From JAEZVV01 sp036652035 (GTDB lineage: Bacteria > Pseudomonadota > Gammaproteobacteria > Burkholderiales > Burkholderiaceae_F), in NCBI GenBank assembly GCA_036652035.1, contig JAVVWR010000004.1, positions 1 to 64,000 on the forward strand: a stretch of DNA of 64,000 nt. The letters run 5' to 3'. The translations under genes were made by a program, and so were the position numbers. The stretch's first letter is position 1; each line of letters begins with the position of its first letter. Below, piece by piece: positions 35,401 through 44,046 of the stretch. A model generated the notes under the pieces. The model was not told the DNA's origin. It made no database searches and was given only the letters and a program-made list of their open reading frames with translations.

Positions 35401-36130
35401 TGCGCCAAGGCACTTTCAAGGCATCGAGCTTGGCCGTGGCTTCCGCCTGGGCCTCGGCCAAGGTGGTGGCCGGTAGGTCTGTCGCGGCGAGCTTGGCGGC
35501 ATGTGGCAGAAGGGGTTTGATCGCCTTGAGCAAGGCATCCGGCCCGGACCACCAACGGCGCACCGCCCGCGCCCCATCGGCCTCGAGCGTGGAGAAGTGA
35601 ATTCGCCAGTAGTCGCGGGCGACCTCGGCCTCGAGATCGGTGGTGTCGGTCTCCAGGGTCTGGGTAAACAGACTGCCGCTGGCAAATGCGTGTTCGCTCA
35701 GCATTCGTTTGCACCAGCCGTGAATGGTGGACACCGCGGCTTCGTCCATCCATTCGGCGGCGAGCCTCAGGCGCCGAGCGCAGGCTGGCCATTGCTCGGG
35801 CAGGTAGTCGGCGCGCAAGTCGTGGAGGAAATCCTTGCCGCGCGCTTTCGACTCGATGCTCGTGGGATCGACGAGAAAGGCCTGGGCCGCTTCGGCCAGG
35901 CGCGCGCGAATGCGATCGCGCAATTCCTGGGTCGCGGCGTCGGTGAAGGTGACGACCAGAATCTCGGGCGGCGCCAAGGGCCGCGAAAAGCCGGCGGCGC
36001 CGCCATGGCCGAGCACCAGGCGCAGGTAGAGGGCGGCGATGGTGAAGGTCTTGCCCGTGCCGGCGCTCGCTTCGATGAGGCGGCTGCCGGCCAGGGGAAA
36101 ACTCAGGGCGTCAAGCAGTTCGGGCTTCAT
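32486..36130 (-). CDS. recB: Exodeoxyribonuclease V beta subunit
   Basis: This 1214-aa helicase-nuclease has an N-terminal UvrD-like motor with Walker A EASAGTGKTFTIAALYLRL (residues about 20-38). The helicase motifs LIDEFQDTDALQY, LIGDPKQAIYAFRGGD, VVTVHKSKGLEYPLVFLP and YVALTRARHALWV follow. The C-terminal RecB nuclease domain shows MLKGFIDLVFEHEG and YYVADYKSNWLG, containing the metal-binding Asp and the DYK catalytic pair, so the nuclease should be active. It overlaps recC (ATGA, 36127-36130) and recD (ATGA, 32486-32489), giving a fully coupled operon. Length is close to E. coli RecB (1180 aa). Confidence 0.96.
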   Translation of the reverse strand: MKPELLDALSFPLAGSRLIEASAGTGKTFTIAALYLRLVLGHGGAAGFSRPLAPPEILVVTFTDAATQELRDRIRARLAEAAQAFLVDPTSIESKARGKDFLHDLRADYLPEQWPACARRLRLAAEWMDEAAVSTIHGWCKRMLSEHAFASGSLFTQTLETDTTDLEAEVARDYWRIHFSTLEADGARAVRRWWSGPDALLKAIKPLLPHAAKLAATDLPATTLAEAQAEATAKLDALKVPWRNDVGWAEQLRALLQAAVDQKLVDGRKLQARYFTPWIDALRAWSEGDAATPLEDKSTGWTRLTPAGLKEAWKVGDPPAHPALDAMLTLKAELASLPEGKDRVMAHAARWFAERYATEQQTRAQMGFNELLTGLDRALSGPNGAELAQIIRSQFPVALIDEFQDTDALQYRIFDAVYGVASHSTDTALILIGDPKQAIYAFRGGDIYTYLAARHDTTGRHATLGTNYRSSHAMVAAVNHVFDQAETRSGGAFGITRDNQNALPFHPVAAHGREESWEDPQGGGKALTLWTLERNSLSAARTDLAAACASEVVRLLGAADAGFRQASGELLRVQAADIAILVNNGFEAELVRGELRQRGVRSVYLSDRDSVMQSAVAIDLARWLAACAEPDAERAVRAALATATLARPWAELDRLQADELAWEGEVLRFRQYREMWRRQGVLPMLRKLIHDFGVPARLRAAGDERRLTDLLHLAEWLQQASATVEGEHALLRHFAQARGDSGGEEDVRRVRLESDEGLVKVVTVHKSKGLEYPLVFLPFGIGRREIKETQVPVFWHDDEGQLEIALKKDGAAITRANQESLQEDLRKLYVALTRARHALWVGAPAGIGNNALNHLAGDAPAAFGRWAEESEHIAAVPLPEASAECWTPPAAPERALREPPLPTRRPRWWIASYSALHLAESQDAGLTASAAEEIYAESAAADATPGPTLLQPACADAGCGLHDFPRGAEAGSFLHALLEWAGRRGFAFEDEAARTDLNDFVARRCNLAGWPQWIAPLRRWLLEWSQAPLDLASLTPGYTPVAPAALASVQVEMEFWFGASQVDTRRLDALVCAHTLGGSPRAALEAETLNGMLKGFIDLVFEHEGRYYVADYKSNWLGKDASAYTPAALREAVLDHRYDLQYTIYLLALHRLLKQRLPDYDYDRHLGGAVYLFLRGQDAAGGGLHCERPPRALIESLDQLFAGASERAVEQVPA

Positions 36131-39100
36131 GCGCGGGGTTCCTTCTTGGGCGCGTTAATCGCTTCTCGCAAGGGCAGGATCAAGCGTTCTGTGAGCGGGN
36201 NNNNNNNNNNNNNNNNNNNNNNNNNNNNNNNNNNNNNNNNNNNNNNNNNNNNNNNNNNNNNNNNNNNNNNNNNNNNNNNNNNNNNNNNNNNNNNNNNNNC
36301 TTGGGCGCGTTAATCGCTTCTCGCAAGGGCAGGATCAAGCGTTCTGTGAGCGGGAGGATCTCGCCCCCCGCAGCCAAGGCGTCGAAATCAGGGAAGGCGC
36401 GTGCCATCCACGGACTTTTGTCCCGTTCGCTGAGCAGGAATTGGCCGTCGCCCTCATAGGCCTTACGCGCGGCGTCGTCACCTTCCAAGACCAAGGCCAG
36501 GCCGGTGCGCGGCGCCAAGGGCAGGGGCCGGGTGAGTCCGACCCGCCAGGCGCTCAAGAGGACACGCCAGAGCTCCCGCGCGACTTCGAGATCCAGTGGC
36601 AAGAGCGTCACGGTGCCTTTCTTGCTGATCACGATCGAAGTGAGTGGTGCGCCGTTCAAGTGCGCGGCGAGGTGGTGGACCCACGCGGGAATCAGCTTGT
36701 CGACGCGGTACTGGTTCTTGCTATCGACCAGACTGGTGCTGGTGAGCAAGAGTCGGCAGCGTGCCCCCTCTGAATTGGTACGCAGGTTGTCGACCCAGTC
36801 GGTCAGGCGCAAGGCTTCCGGCGCGCCGGGCGGCAACCAGTCGACGCGTTGCGATGCGAGCAAGTCAGGCCAGACCAGCAGCGCATCGGCCCAGGCCTTG
36901 AACACGCTTTCCATGGGCTCGGCCAACTCTTGCTGGCAGAGTTGGCCGAAGGCGCCGGCAGGCAGGTCGGCGCGCCGGGCCATGCGCGCCAAGGCCTGCG
37001 CCAGGGCCTCTTCGCGAGGCTGAGCCCGGACCAGGGCGAGCTTTTGCGCGGTGATCAACTCGTCCTGCAACTGCCAGTTCTCAAGGGCGTCGAGCGTGAA
37101 CACCTCGTGGTCTTCGTCGGCCGCCGCATCTTCATCAAAGGCCACGCCCAGGCGCCGGTTCATGAAATGGCGGGCGGGGTCCTTGAGAAAGCGCACCATG
37201 TCCTCGATGGTGAGCGGCCCTTCGGGCAGTTGTTCGGTGAGCGGCGCTTGATCGCCCGCGGCCTCGGGCGCGGCCAGCCATTCGCTGGCATAACTCACGA
37301 GACGCGGGTCGCCACCTTCAAAGAAGTAGTCCGGGTGGAAGGGCTGCAAGGGGTGGATCACGGTCAGGGCGCGCAGCAAGGCCTTGGCGGATTTTTCGTC
37401 GTGCGCCCAGCCGGCCGCCAGGTGGTCGCGGAGTTGAGCCACCAGCACCGAGGGCGGCCGTTCGGTGTTGTCATGAATGCTGCGACCGATCCAGCTGATG
37501 TGCAGGTGGTCGCGCGCCGAGAGCAAGGCTTCGAGGAAGAGATAGCGGTCGTCTTCGCGGCGGGAGCGGTCGCCTGGGCGCCAGTCGCCTGCCATCAGGT
37601 CGAAATCGGCCGGCACCCGCGTGCGCGGGTAGTCGCCGTCGTTCATGCCCAGCAGGGCGACGTGGCGGAAGGGAATGGCCCGCATCGGCATGAGGGTGGC
37701 GAAGGTGACCGCGCCGCCGAAGAAGGGGCGGGAGAGGCTGTCGGCCTCGACGCTGGCGAGCCAGTGCTCGCGGACCACGGCCAGGGGCAAGGGCTCTTCC
37801 AGGCCGGCGCGGATGCAGCGCAATTCCCATTCCCCGAGGGCGTCGCGCAAGCGCATCAGGGTGAGGCCGTCGGCATCCTCTTCGCGCAGGAAGAAGTCGT
37901 CGAGCAGAGCGCGCAGGCGCGCTCCCCATGCGCCGGGTGTGGCCGGCGTGGCGAGTTGGCGCCAGTGCGCGTCAAGGGCGCCGAGCAGCTTCGCCAGTGG
38001 CCCGAGCAGGGCCGCATCGAGACCGCCGACTTCATCGAGCGGTTCGATCTCCCGCCATCCTTCACCTGCTCCCACGGCATAGCCCAGCAGCATGCGTTGC
38101 AGGCCGAAGTCCCAGGTGTTTTGCGGGACGTCGGCGGGCAGGCCGAGGCTGCTGCGTTGCTCGGCGTGCAAGCCCCAGCGCACGCCGGCGGTGTGGATCC
38201 AGCGGTGCAGCAGGGGCAGATCCTCGTCGTTGATGCCGAAACGTCGCCTTAGGGCAGGAACCTCGAGCAGATCGAGCACGGCGCTCGCGGCAAAGCGCGA
38301 CTGTGGCAGCTCGAGCAAGGCCTGGAGCGCGGCCAGCAGAGGGTCTTGACTTCGCTGCCCGCGATCGGCGATCGAATACGGGATGTGGCGCGCCTCGCTG
38401 CGGTCTTGCAGTCCGAAGACGGCTTCGATGTGGGGCGCGTAAGTGGCGATGTCGGGCACCATCACGATCACGTCACGCGGGTTGAGCGTGGGGTCGGCGG
38501 CAAAGGCGGCGAGCAACTGGTCGTGCAAGACCTCGACTTCGCGCTGCGGGCTGTGGGTGATGTGGAACCGGATTGACTCGTCATCCGCGCCTGGCGCGGG
38601 CCAGAGCGCGCGGGTTTCGGCAATCGGGCGCAGATCCCGGATGTCGTCCTGGAGTTGGCTCAGAAGGTGAGTGCCGGGCTCGGCGTCGAAGCAATCGATG
38701 CGCTGTCCCACGGCGGCAAAGCGCCCGCTGTAGGCCGCGACTTCGTCGTGGGCCGACAGTAGGGCGATGAAATCACGCCCCTGCTTGCCCCAGGCCGCGA
38801 GCAAGGGATGGGCGTGCTGGTGCAAGGCGTCGTCGGGAATGTCGCCTTCGCTGCCCGGGCGGCGCGCGCGGCGCCGAGCGTGCTGGCGCAGCAAGTCCTT
38901 GTCCGACACGATGTGGGACCAGTCATGCTCGCAGGGGTTGTGCACGCACATCAGGACCTGGGTCCAGCGGCCGATGGCCGCGAGGGCTTCCAGCGTCTGC
39001 TGGGGCAGCGAGCTGATGCCGAAAATCACCAGCCGTCGTGGCAGCCCGAGCGGGCGCGAGTCACCCCGCGTTTGCACCGCGTCCATGAAGCGGCGATGGA

Positions 39101-39728
39101 TGGCTGCCCGCCCCATGGCGGCGGCTTGCGGGCCGATATCCTGCAAGACGGCGCGCCACAAGCGCGGCTGCCAGCGCTGTGCGGCGGGTACTTCGCGCAT
39201 TTCGCCGCGCACGGCGATGTCGTTGCTGCCATCGGCCCAGGCTTCCAGCCAGTCGGCCCGGTAGACCTGGTACTGGTCGAGCAGGTCGGCCAGGCGCTCG
39301 GCCAGCTGATGGCGCTTGCGCAAGTCTTGGTCGTCACTGAGAAAGCGGGCCAGCGGTGTGAATTCCGGCTCGCGCAGCAGGTCGGGCAAGAGCCGCATCA
39401 GGCGCCAGACCAGCTCGGGCTTTTCCAGGGCGGGCACGGCGTCGCGCGCGATGATTTCATCGCCGAGCACGGCGCGATACGCCTCCCACAGAAATCGGGC
39501 CGGCAGTTCGGTGCGCAAGGCCGCGGCAATGCCTTGGCCGCCACGGGTGGCGTCCTCGGCGAGCGCGAGCTTGAGCCACTGCGCCACGCCATTGCTTTGG
39601 ACCAAGACCACTTCGTCTTCGAGCGGCGCGAGGGGATGGCGACGCGTCCAATCGACAAACAGGGCGCGGAGTGATTCGGGGTGGTTGCTGTGAACCACCA
39701 TGAAGCCGGGCTCGATGGAAGGGAGCAT
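36127..39728 (-). CDS. recC: Exodeoxyribonuclease V gamma subunit
   Basis: The coordinates include assembly gap 4. Removing 155 artefactual bases gives 1148 residues ending INAPKKEPRA, with the TGA overlapping the recB ATG. RecC is the structural and Chi-recognising subunit, built from inactive helicase and nuclease domains. Visible family features are MVVHSNHPESLRALFVDW at the N-terminus, LVQSNGVAQWLKLALAED, LVIFGISSLPQQTLEALAAI, MVPDIATYAPHIEAVFG and VALLGMNDGDYPR. The start at 39728 (MLPSIEPGF) is preferred over the more upstream in-frame ATG at 39797; MVVHSN nine codons later is also possible. No strong ribosome site helps. It is first in the recCBD operon. Confidence 0.94.
36200..36299. 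other. Assembly gap 4 (100 N) with duplicated 55-base flanks
   Basis: Bases 36145-36199 recur exactly at 36300-36354. Collapsing them makes recC 3447 bases (1149 codons) and places its stop in the ATGA overlap with recB. Confidence 0.95.
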
Positions 39729-39931
39729 GCGTTGTGGCGGAGAGATTGACAGAGGGCTGGGCGAGCGGAACGGTTGGCAATGCCGCCATGCTGACATGCA
39801 TGGGGCTCAGACAAGGAGCTTATGCATGTCGAGGATTGCCATGGCCAAGAGCCCCAAGGCGTCGAACCGGTTGCCTGCGCGTGCAGACTAAAGATTGAAG
39901 TCTACGTAGGCCTGGGTGACGACGAGTTGTC

Positions 39932-41206
39932 TCAACGGGGGTGAGGTGTGACTCCGGCACCGGCGCCGCTCATGGCTTCGCCGAGCGCCTGGATGAAGAC
40001 ATCGATCCCGAGATCGAGCGCGTCGAGGCTGACCGTGAGCGGTGGCGCGAAGCGGATCACGGTCTCGTGGGTTTCTTTCGAGAGCACGCCCAGCTCGGCC
40101 ATGCGTTCGACCACCGCGCGCGCCGAGACTTGCTGCGGGTCAAGCTCCACTCCCACCCACAGCCCGCGGCCGCGCACGGCGCGAATCAGCGGTGATTCGA
40201 TCGCTCGCAGCCGCGCGATCAGATGCGCGCCCAGCTCGCGCGAGCGATCGACCAGGCCTTCATCCTCCATCACCCGCAAGGCTTCCAGCGCGACCCGGCT
40301 CGCGAGCGGGTTGCCGCCGAAGGTTGATCCGTGCGAGCCGGGGTTGAGAAGGTCGATCACCTCGGCACGCGCGACCAAGGCCGAGACCGGCAGCAGCCCG
40401 CCGCCCAGGGCTTTGCCGACGATCACGCCGTCGGGGCGGATGCCTTCGTGCATATAGGCGAACCACTCGCCGGTGCGGCCCAGACCGGACTGGATCTCGT
40501 CGAGGATGAGGAGTACGCCGCGCGCATCGCACAGCGCGCGCAGCTCGCGCAGAAAGCCCGCGGGCGGAACCACGATGCCGGCCTCGCCCTGGATCGGCTC
40601 GACCAGCACTGCGCAGGTTTCAGCGTCGATCGCGGTGGCGGCCGATTCGATGCTGCCGAAGTCGAAGTGCTTGAAGCCCGGGGTGAAGGGGCCGAAGTCG
40701 GCGCGGTAATCGGGCTCGGTCGAGAAGCTGATGATGGTGGTCGAGCGGCCATGGAAGTTGCCGCGCGCGGTGACGATGTTGGCGCGGTCGGGGGCGATGC
40801 CCTTGACCCGGTAGCCCCAGCGGCGCGCCGCCTTGATCGCGGTCTCCACGCTCTCGGCGCCGCCGTTGGCCGGCAGTGCTCGCGCCGGCGCCGGCAGATC
40901 GGCCACGTCGATCAGCTTTTCAAGAAAGGGCCCGAGCGTGGCCGAGTGATAGGCGCGCGAGGTGACCGCCACCCGCTGGGCCTGTTCGATCAGCGCGGCG
41001 ACCAGCCTCGGATGGGCGTGGCCGTGGCTGACCGCGGAGTAGGCCGACATGAAGTCGAGGTAACGGCGGCCTTCGGTGTCCCATACCCAGTGGCCTTGAC
41101 CGCGCTCGAGCACGACCGCAAGCGGCTGGTAGTTGGGAGCGGCGACGCGGCGCTCGAGTTCGATCGCAGCGCGGGTGAGGCGGGCGGGTTGGCGGCGGGC
41201 ATCCAT
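39932..41206 (-). CDS. rocD: Ornithine aminotransferase
   Basis: This 424-aa PLP enzyme transfers the delta-amino group of ornithine to 2-oxoglutarate, giving glutamate semialdehyde (pyrroline-5-carboxylate). Family marks are YLDFMSAYSAVSHGHAHP (residues about 49-66), NGGAESVETAIKAAR, VEPIQGEAGI and LILDEIQSGLGRTGEWFA, with the PLP lysine in VIVGKALGGG and GSHGSTFGGNPLA after it. The DFMSAYSAV sequence points to ornithine rather than acetylornithine or GABA transaminase. PutA at 58667 could oxidise the product to glutamate. A DUF1415 gene and an Lrp/AsnC regulator lie upstream on the same strand; the latter is a plausible controller. No arginase is seen. Confidence 0.85.
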   Translation of the reverse strand: MDARRQPARLTRAAIELERRVAAPNYQPLAVVLERGQGHWVWDTEGRRYLDFMSAYSAVSHGHAHPRLVAALIEQAQRVAVTSRAYHSATLGPFLEKLIDVADLPAPARALPANGGAESVETAIKAARRWGYRVKGIAPDRANIVTARGNFHGRSTTIISFSTEPDYRADFGPFTPGFKHFDFGSIESAATAIDAETCAVLVEPIQGEAGIVVPPAGFLRELRALCDARGVLLILDEIQSGLGRTGEWFAYMHEGIRPDGVIVGKALGGGLLPVSALVARAEVIDLLNPGSHGSTFGGNPLASRVALEALRVMEDEGLVDRSRELGAHLIARLRAIESPLIRAVRGRGLWVGVELDPQQVSARAVVERMAELGVLSKETHETVIRFAPPLTVSLDALDLGIDVFIQALGEAMSGAGAGVTPHPR

Positions 41207-41325
41207 GCGGGCTCCTTGAAAACCAGAGATCAGTCTAGGAAGCGGCCAGGGCAGAGACGGCGGAAATGGCAGTGGCCCAGCTCAGGAAGCGGCAGCGGCG
41301 GCCTTGGGCTGCCGCCGAATCGGCG

Positions 41326-41976
41326 TCAAGCCTGGGGGGTGGGGACGGCGCTCACGGTGTCGGGTGCGGCGGCGCTCTCGGCGGTGCGATGGGCGGCGCA
41401 CGGAGGCTCGAACAGCGCCTTCCAGCCCGAGTGGCCAAGCGCAGCCATGGTGCGCATGTTCTCGGCGTAGATCGCGGCGGGGTTGTGGAAAGCGGCCGCG
41501 GCCCGGGCGATGCTGGCCTCTCGCAGCAGGTGCAGGCTTGGCCAGGGCGAGCGGTTGGTGAGGTGGGCGGGGTCGTCGGCGTCGCGGCCTTCGAAGCGGT
41601 AGCCAGGGTGAAAGCTCGCGATCTGCAAGGTGCCGGTGAGCTTGAGAACGGCGAGCGCCTCGTCGGCAACGTCGAGAAAGTCGTTGAAGTCGAGAAAATC
41701 CTTCAAGACGTGCGGGGTGATCAGCAAGGTGGTCTCGACCAGCACCGGCTCGACCTGGGCCAGATAGGTGAGCTCGACCGCCAGATCGCCCAGCAGTTCG
41801 TCGGGTGTGCGGGCGGGGCTCACGACCAGTCGCAGCTGATCGCCGAGATAGACCGAGCGGGCAAACGGGCACAGGTTGAGGCCGATCACGGCGCGTTCGA
41901 TCCAGGTGCGCGTAGCCGCGATCACCTCGTCGTCACTCGGGGCGAAGGGCAGTCCGCCAGGATAGGTGAGAGTCAT
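41326..41976 (-). CDS. DUF1415 family protein
   Basis: This 216-aa soluble cytoplasmic protein is of unknown function. The family pattern is clear: W-ERAVIGLNLCPFA near the N-terminus, TLLITPHVLKDFLDFNDFLD, then IASFHPGYRFEG, AHLTNRSPWPSLHLLREASI and the ending region around AENMRTMAALGHSGWK. The conserved Cys, the paired Asp/Asn and the HPGYRF motif suggest an enzyme site, but no activity is established. A low-complexity Ala-rich tail of about 25 residues follows the conserved part. It lies 119 bases before rocD and 68 bases after the Lrp/AsnC gene on the same strand; the conserved neighbourhood significance is unknown. Confidence 0.85.
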   Translation of the reverse strand: MTLTYPGGLPFAPSDDEVIAATRTWIERAVIGLNLCPFARSVYLGDQLRLVVSPARTPDELLGDLAVELTYLAQVEPVLVETTLLITPHVLKDFLDFNDFLDVADEALAVLKLTGTLQIASFHPGYRFEGRDADDPAHLTNRSPWPSLHLLREASIARAAAAFHNPAAIYAENMRTMAALGHSGWKALFEPPCAAHRTAESAAAPDTVSAVPTPQA

Positions 41977-42044
41977 GCAAGTCAGCTTACGCTGCCGTCC
42001 GTGAGCCGGGCAGGGAGCGAATTAGAAGCGCTGCTCGAGCGCCT

Positions 42045-42515
42045 TTATTCGAGCGGAAACCCGTGAAAAGCCTTGACGGTGGCGAGCTCGGGCTTGGAGG
42101 CGATTTTCTCGACGCCCAGCGCCGGGTCGTCGGTCCAGGCGTTGGTGATCTCGCGGTAGTGGTCCAGATCGCGGCACGCCAGGCGCAACACGTAGTCGCA
42201 TTGGCCGCTCACCAGAAAGCACTCGATCACCTCGTCGGCGGCGCGCATTCGATGTTCGAAGCGCGAGTGGCTGGCCTGGGTCTGGTCCCGCAGACTCACC
42301 TCGACCACGATCGTCATCAGGCCGAGCTTGCGCGGATCGACCAAGGCCATGTAGCCGCTGATCAGCCCTTCTCGCTCGAGCTTTCGCACGCGGTCCAGAC
42401 AGGCGCGCGGCGACAAGGCCACCTGTGTCGACAGCGCTTGATTGGTGATGCGGCCATCGGCCTGCAGGGTCTCGAGGATGAGGCGATCGATTCGGTCAAG
42501 TTCGCGCGCGGGCAT
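42045..42515 (-). CDS. Lrp/AsnC-family transcriptional regulator
   Basis: This 156-aa DNA-binding regulator has an N-terminal winged helix-turn-helix (LDRIDRLILETLQADGRITNQ, then LSPRACLDRVRKLEREGLI). The C-terminal RAM ligand-binding domain includes VVEVSLRDQ, VIECFLVSGQCDYVLRLACRD and the closing VEKIASKPELATVKAF. ATG 42515 (MPARELDRID) is preferred to the upstream in-frame ATG because the family starts there. Such regulators often sense amino acids and control adjacent amino-acid genes. The nearest metabolic gene on the same strand is rocD, and putA is 16 kb away; BkdR or PutR-like roles are both conceivable. It is divergent from the transporter at 42599. Confidence 0.88.
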   Translation of the reverse strand: MPARELDRIDRLILETLQADGRITNQALSTQVALSPRACLDRVRKLEREGLISGYMALVDPRKLGLMTIVVEVSLRDQTQASHSRFEHRMRAADEVIECFLVSGQCDYVLRLACRDLDHYREITNAWTDDPALGVEKIASKPELATVKAFHGFPLE

Positions 42516-42598
42516 GGCGGCCGAGTATACGGAGGCCCGCGCCGAAGAAGCTCGCGTCAAGCCGCTACCATGCGGCCCGACACCGTGAGGAGAGTGGC

Positions 42599-43942
42599 TT
42601 GGGCTGGTTTGATTCGAAATCCCTGCAGGCGGACGTTCGTCCGCGCGAAATCTGGTCGTGGGCGGGGTACGACTTTGCCAACTCGGGCTACACCACGGTG
42701 GTCCTGACGGCGGTCTTCAACGCGTACTTCGTGGGGGTGGTCGCCGGCAACGCCGATTGGGGCACGCTCGCGTGGACGCTCACGCTGGCGGCCTCGAACG
42801 TGCTGGGCATTGTTCTGATGCCCGCGATCGGTGCAGCGGCCGATCTCCACGCCAACAAGAAGCGCTGGCTCGCCCTGATCACCGCGATCTGCGTGACCGC
42901 CACCGCGGGGCTGGCCTTCACCGGCGCCGGCACCCTGTGGCTGGCGGTGGTGCTGGTGGTGATTTCGAACTTCGCTTTCAACGCCGGCATTGCGCTTAAC
43001 TCGGCCTTTCTGCCGGAGCTGGCCCGCCCGGCGGCGCTGGGCAAGGTATCGGGCTGGGGCTGGGCCTTCGGTTACCTGGGCGGGATCGTCGCGCTTGGCC
43101 TTTGTCTGGCCTGGGTCTTGAACGGCCAGGCCAGGGGTGAGCCCGCGTCGGTCTATGTGCCGCCGACTCTGTTGATCACGGCCGCGATCTACCTGCTCGC
43201 CGCGCTGCCGATGTTTCTGTTTGTGCGCGAGCGGGCGCAGCCGCGCTCAGACGCCAGCCTGGCCGAGCTGATGGCCGAGTCGCACCGCCGCCTGTTTCAC
43301 ACCTTGCGCGCCCTGCCGCAGTTCCGCGACTTCGCCTGGCTGGCGCTGTGCGGCGTGATGTACCAGGCCGGCATCGCGGTGGTGATCGCCCTGGCGGCGA
43401 TTTACGCGCAAGCGGTGATGGCCTTCTCCACCGCCGAGACCATGGCTTTGATCCTGGTGGTCAACATCACCGCCGCGATCGGTGCCTTCGCTTTTGGCTA
43501 CGTTCAGGACGCGCTGGGCCACAAGCCCGCGCTGGCGCTGACCATCGCGATCTGGATCGCCATGGTGTTGATCGCGGCGTTGTCGAGCAGCGCGGCGATG
43601 TTCTGGCTGGCCGCCAACCTGGCCGGCATTGCGATGGGATCGAGCCAGTCGGCCGGGCGCGCCATGGTCGCGGCGCTGGCGCCGCGCGCCCGATCGGCCG
43701 AGTTTTATTCGTTCTGGAACGTCGCGGTGTGGGTTTCGGCCATCATCGGCCCGGTCACTTACGGTCTGGTCACGTGGCTCACCGACAACGACCACCGCCT
43801 GGCCATCCTGGTGACCGGGCTCTACTTCGTCGTCGGTCTGCTGTTTCTGATTCCGGTGAATGTCGAGCGCGGCCAAGCGGTGGCGGCCAGCGCCGATGCC
43901 GAGGATGAACGCCTTCTGGTGGCCGCTGACCCGGGTCGCTGA
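42599..43942 (+). CDS. MFS transporter, UMF1 (Atg22-like) family
   Basis: This 447-aa inner-membrane protein has about 12 hydrophobic segments. It carries the UMF1 hallmark near the start, WAGYDFANSGYTTVVLTAVF, then MPAIGAAADLHANKKRWL and SAFLPELARPAALGKVSGWGWAFGYLGG. SNFAFNAGIALN and SSQSAGRAMVAALAPRARSAEFYSFW are also characteristic. Bacterial UMF1 proteins are uncharacterised, and yeast Atg22 exports vacuolar amino acids. Translation probably starts at TTG 42599, because GAGGAG (42587-42592) sits exactly six bases before it and no ATG is close. It is divergent from the Lrp/AsnC gene with 83 bases between, so that regulator may control it. Confidence 0.85.
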   Translation: MGWFDSKSLQADVRPREIWSWAGYDFANSGYTTVVLTAVFNAYFVGVVAGNADWGTLAWTLTLAASNVLGIVLMPAIGAAADLHANKKRWLALITAICVTATAGLAFTGAGTLWLAVVLVVISNFAFNAGIALNSAFLPELARPAALGKVSGWGWAFGYLGGIVALGLCLAWVLNGQARGEPASVYVPPTLLITAAIYLLAALPMFLFVRERAQPRSDASLAELMAESHRRLFHTLRALPQFRDFAWLALCGVMYQAGIAVVIALAAIYAQAVMAFSTAETMALILVVNITAAIGAFAFGYVQDALGHKPALALTIAIWIAMVLIAALSSSAAMFWLAANLAGIAMGSSQSAGRAMVAALAPRARSAEFYSFWNVAVWVSAIIGPVTYGLVTWLTDNDHRLAILVTGLYFVVGLLFLIPVNVERGQAVAASADAEDERLLVAADPGR

Positions 43943-44046
43943 ACACGGCGAGCCCGCGTTGCGCGCATGACGCGCGGGCGCATTTCGCTGGCCGCGCCCG
44001 CGGCGCCTGCCTAAGCTTGGGGCTCACCGCTCGAGACGAGGCTTCG

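Noticed and set aside
39823..39945. Possible 40-aa ORF after the recC start region
   Set aside because: No ribosome site or recognisable sequence, and it overlaps the rocD end; likely chance.
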